Source of the DNA: Mannheimia sp041807705
Lineage (GTDB): Bacteria; Pseudomonadota; Gammaproteobacteria; Enterobacterales; Pasteurellaceae
Length of the DNA stretch: 51,719 nucleotides
NCBI RefSeq assembly: GCF_041807705.1
Contig: NZ_JBGTYY010000014.1
Coordinates: 1 to 51,719 of the forward strand
Reading direction: 5' to 3'
Under the pieces are notes generated by a model, which worked only from the letters and a program-made list of their open reading frames with translations, was not told where the DNA came from and did not search any database. Positions 50,133-51,719 of the stretch are shown here, piece after piece (positions within the stretch are counted from its first letter, which is position 1; every line of letters starts with the position of its first letter). A program made the position numbers and the translations under genes.

Positions 50133-50229
50133 TTACAAGGCTATTATTTAATCCTTTCTTGATATTGGTGGTTTACTACTATTTATTGTCGCATAAATAA
50201 ATTCCCCTAAAATAATCTAGCCCGAAAAG

Positions 50230-50400
50230 CTAAACTGATTTAATTTGAGGACTGAACTCCATATTATAAGGACTCAGTCCTTTTAATTTTAGCTGAGTAC
50301 GCACATTGCTATATATTAGAATAATGTCACAATGCGGTTTGCCAAGCCGAATATGTCGGTAGGACAGAGAAAGATTTTTTCCATTTCAAATAGTAAAATT
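50230..50400 (-). pseudogene. IS3-family transposase C-terminal remnant
   Basis: On the minus strand a frame reads YSNVRTQLKLKGLSPYNMEF and stops at 50230. It matches the typical end of IS3/IS150-type OrfB (YYNxxRxxxKLKGLSPxxYR). Upstream coding similarity breaks up within about 100 bp, with apparent frameshifts (ANRIVTLF then stop). No intact terminal repeats are seen. It is a decayed insertion-sequence fragment. Confidence 0.7.
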
Positions 50401-50453
50401 CGATCATAGACTGATTAATATATGGATTATATTTAGTTATCAAAAATCGGCAT

Positions 50454-50476
50454 CCTACTAATCAGTAGGCTTTTTA
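50454..50476 (+). terminator. terminator-like hairpin downstream of the DUF218 gene
   Basis: CCTACT-AATC-AGTAGG (50454-50469) is followed by CTTTTTAG. It is 320 bp past the DUF218 stop, beyond the IS remnant, and may have been displaced by that insertion. Confidence 0.55.
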
Positions 50477-50502
50477 GTCTAATTTTTCGAGGGGGAATAT
50501 GT

Positions 50503-51408
50503 CTAGGTTTTATTTTCTGCTCGATATTGGCTTGGCGAGCAGTGTTTATAGGCTTTAAATAATTTACTGAAATGAGCCTCAGATTGATAGCCGACCGCAA
50601 GGGCGATCTGTTGTACGGAAAGCTGGCTACTGTTGAGCAACATCTCCGCTTTGCGTAGTCGTAGTTCAGTGAGGAATTGCCCTGCCGATACGCCACTTTT
50701 CTCCTTAAATGCCCGAATAAAATTGGAGCGGGACATCGCACAACGTTCGGCGAGTAGATCCATCGACCACGCCGTTTCCGGCTGTTCAATCATCGCTTTT
50801 ACCGCATTTTGTAGCCGTTTGTCTTGTAACAGGCTCAAAATACCGTGTTGTAGCGGTTGATGTTGCAAATAATCACGAATCAAATAGGTAAACAACACAT
50901 TGGAAAGGGCGTTGATCACCGATTTATTGCCTAGCAAGTTGTCGCTCTCCTGTTGAAGTAGCGTGAGCAGGGCGAAAATCGAGGGATTATTGCTAGACAA
51001 GTGCCACTTCGGCAGTTCAAAAATAGGGTGGTTGGCTGCCGACCGATAGTGGAAATGACCGCAGAACATCTCAAAGTCGTGGCTTTGCGGGTGGTGGCAA
51101 AGAGTAAATCCCCCAAGTGTACTCTGCTGAATCGGGATAAGTTGATCGGGATTGACGGCGAGTAAAGTCGGGCAACTTGCCAGTTCGTGCTGTGTGCCAT
51201 AAGGCAGAAAAATCACATCGCCGGCCTGTAAATGGTGGCATTTGCCTTCCAATTTCACACAACATTGCCCTTTGGAAATAATATGGAAGGCCCCTATCGG
51301 CTGTTCCGTTTGCGGATTTTGAATATGCCAATCGCCCTGAAAACGGCAGAGAACTTGGATATCGCCTTCAATTTGGTGCAGTTTGATAAAGTGATCTAAA
51401 AAATCCAT
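50503..51408 (-). CDS. AraC-family regulator with cupin domain
   Basis: The 301-residue protein has an N-terminal cupin-type sensor domain (about 10-180, GKCHHLQAGDVIFLPYGTQHEL). A C-terminal double HTH of the AraC/XylS kind follows at about 200-298. It contains MDLLAERCAMSRSNFIRAFK, LTELRLRKAEMLLNSSQLSV and QQIALAVGYQSEAHFSKLFK. It resembles cupin_6/AraC regulators that respond to small molecules. The start has GGAGGCATA upstream. No target gene is adjacent, so its regulon is unknown. Confidence 0.9.
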   Translation of the reverse strand: MDFLDHFIKLHQIEGDIQVLCRFQGDWHIQNPQTEQPIGAFHIISKGQCCVKLEGKCHHLQAGDVIFLPYGTQHELASCPTLLAVNPDQLIPIQQSTLGGFTLCHHPQSHDFEMFCGHFHYRSAANHPIFELPKWHLSSNNPSIFALLTLLQQESDNLLGNKSVINALSNVLFTYLIRDYLQHQPLQHGILSLLQDKRLQNAVKAMIEQPETAWSMDLLAERCAMSRSNFIRAFKEKSGVSAGQFLTELRLRKAEMLLNSSQLSVQQIALAVGYQSEAHFSKLFKAYKHCSPSQYRAENKT

Positions 51409-51565
51409 TATGCCTCCATTATCCTATTTATGGCTGATTATACGAAGATTTGCAAAATTAATCTAAAATTTAACCGCTTGTTGCTGAAGTTTTTTTCAAA
51501 TGGTTTAAACTTTCAACAAGCGGTTAATTTTTTAAAATTTTTTGCAACTTTTTTCAAAAATTCCC

Positions 51566-51593
51566 TTGCAAGGATTTTAGTTTTCCGTATAAT
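51566..51593 (+). promoter_or_regulatory. rRNA operon promoter
   Basis: TTGCAA (51566-51571), a 16-bp spacer and a perfect TATAAT (51588-51593) follow a long AT-rich tract that could be an UP element. The conserved Pasteurellaceae rRNA leader lies downstream. Confidence 0.85.
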
Positions 51594-51604
51594 ACACCCC
51601 ACAC

Positions 51605-51658
51605 AACGACGCGCTGTTGTGAACGGTTAGGTTTTAAGTTCAGTGCGTCGTTCTTTTT
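51605..51658 (+). other. terminator-like hairpin in the rRNA leader
   Basis: AACGACGCGCTG (51605-51616) and CAGTGCGTCGTT (51641-51652) pair over 12 bp, including one G-U, around a 24-nt loop. CTTTTTTG follows. It has the form of an intrinsic terminator just after the predicted start site and before boxA. Confidence 0.65.
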
Positions 51659-51719
51659 TGTTCTTTAACAATTTATCAGACAATCTGTGTGGGCACTTGT
51701 TGATTGACTTGATTGAAAA
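51659..51719 (+). promoter_or_regulatory. boxA and 16S rRNA leader
   Basis: TGTTCTTTAACAA (51659-51671) is a boxA antitermination element, close to the E. coli TGCTCTTTAACAA. The following stretch (GTGTGGGCACTTG) is the conserved leader before 16S rRNA in this family. The 16S gene itself starts beyond the window. Confidence 0.88.

Noticed and set aside
1..51719. CRISPR arrays, tRNA genes and prophage
   Set aside because: No regularly spaced direct repeats, no tRNA T-loop patterns and no phage genes were found. The vapD product is Cas2-like in fold but is not part of a CRISPR locus.

Overview
The window comes from a member of the Pasteurellaceae of the Actinobacillus/Mannheimia/Bibersteinia type. 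The main evidence is the dense scatter of the DNA-uptake core ACAAGCGGT (the 'Apl-type' uptake signal), often as facing inverted pairs between genes. The gene content also fits this family: an OmpP2-like porin, VapD, oadGAB, a periplasmic ATP-dependent DNA ligase and dmsABC. The segment runs from the 3' end of one rRNA operon (5S rRNA plus terminator) to the promoter and leader of the next rRNA operon on the same strand. An 81-bp duplication around a single N near position 427 is almost certainly an assembly join.

Layout. 0.1-5.3 kb: 5S rRNA, porin, lpxB and sohB, and two uncharacterised envelope proteins. 5.3-11.2 kb: a dipeptide ABC transporter operon, dppABCDF, with a GC-rich hairpin between dppA and dppB. 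11.4-17.4 kb: hda, then cytochrome c maturation genes ccmAB, ccmCD and ccmEF separated by hairpins; ccmG and ccmH are not here. 17.4-20.4 kb: an HI_0552-like protein, a vapD toxin-like module with a small partner and an XRE regulator, then a lipoprotein and a small outer-membrane barrel. 20.4-26.2 kb: housekeeping genes obgE, argS, yecM and tyrS, with two tandem small lipoproteins. 26.2-26.5 kb: a compact candidate Fur-controlled small RNA on the minus strand. 26.5-30 kb: the sodium-pumping oxaloacetate decarboxylase oadGAB. 30.1-34.1 kb: 5-oxoprolinase pxpBCA with an NRAMP-like transporter. 34.2-36 kb: periplasmic ATP-dependent DNA ligase and a conserved hypothetical protein. 36.1-41.4 kb: anaerobic DMSO reductase (dmsD, napF-like, dmsABC) with a well-placed FNR site before dmsA.

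41.7-50.1 kb is the most accessory-looking part. It holds a mannose-family PTS (EIIA, EIIB, EIIC, EIID) fused operonically to an IphP-type tyrosine/dual-specificity phosphatase, a broken glucose-1-phosphatase (agp), an MtlR/LicR-like PTS regulator, and a periplasmic TPR-DUF218 protein. Three copies of a 14-bp operator (CACKAKATATCGTG; the first is a perfect palindrome) lie before the PTS operon, the agp relic and the regulator gene. Each has a sigma70-like promoter at exactly the same distance, so the three units look like one regulon controlled by the neighbouring regulator. A 21-codon MazE-like relic and an IS3-family transposase fragment show past turnover here.

50.5-51.7 kb: an AraC-type regulator, then the rRNA promoter, a terminator-like leader hairpin and boxA. 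All functions are inferred from the sequence by recognition; no database search was possible.
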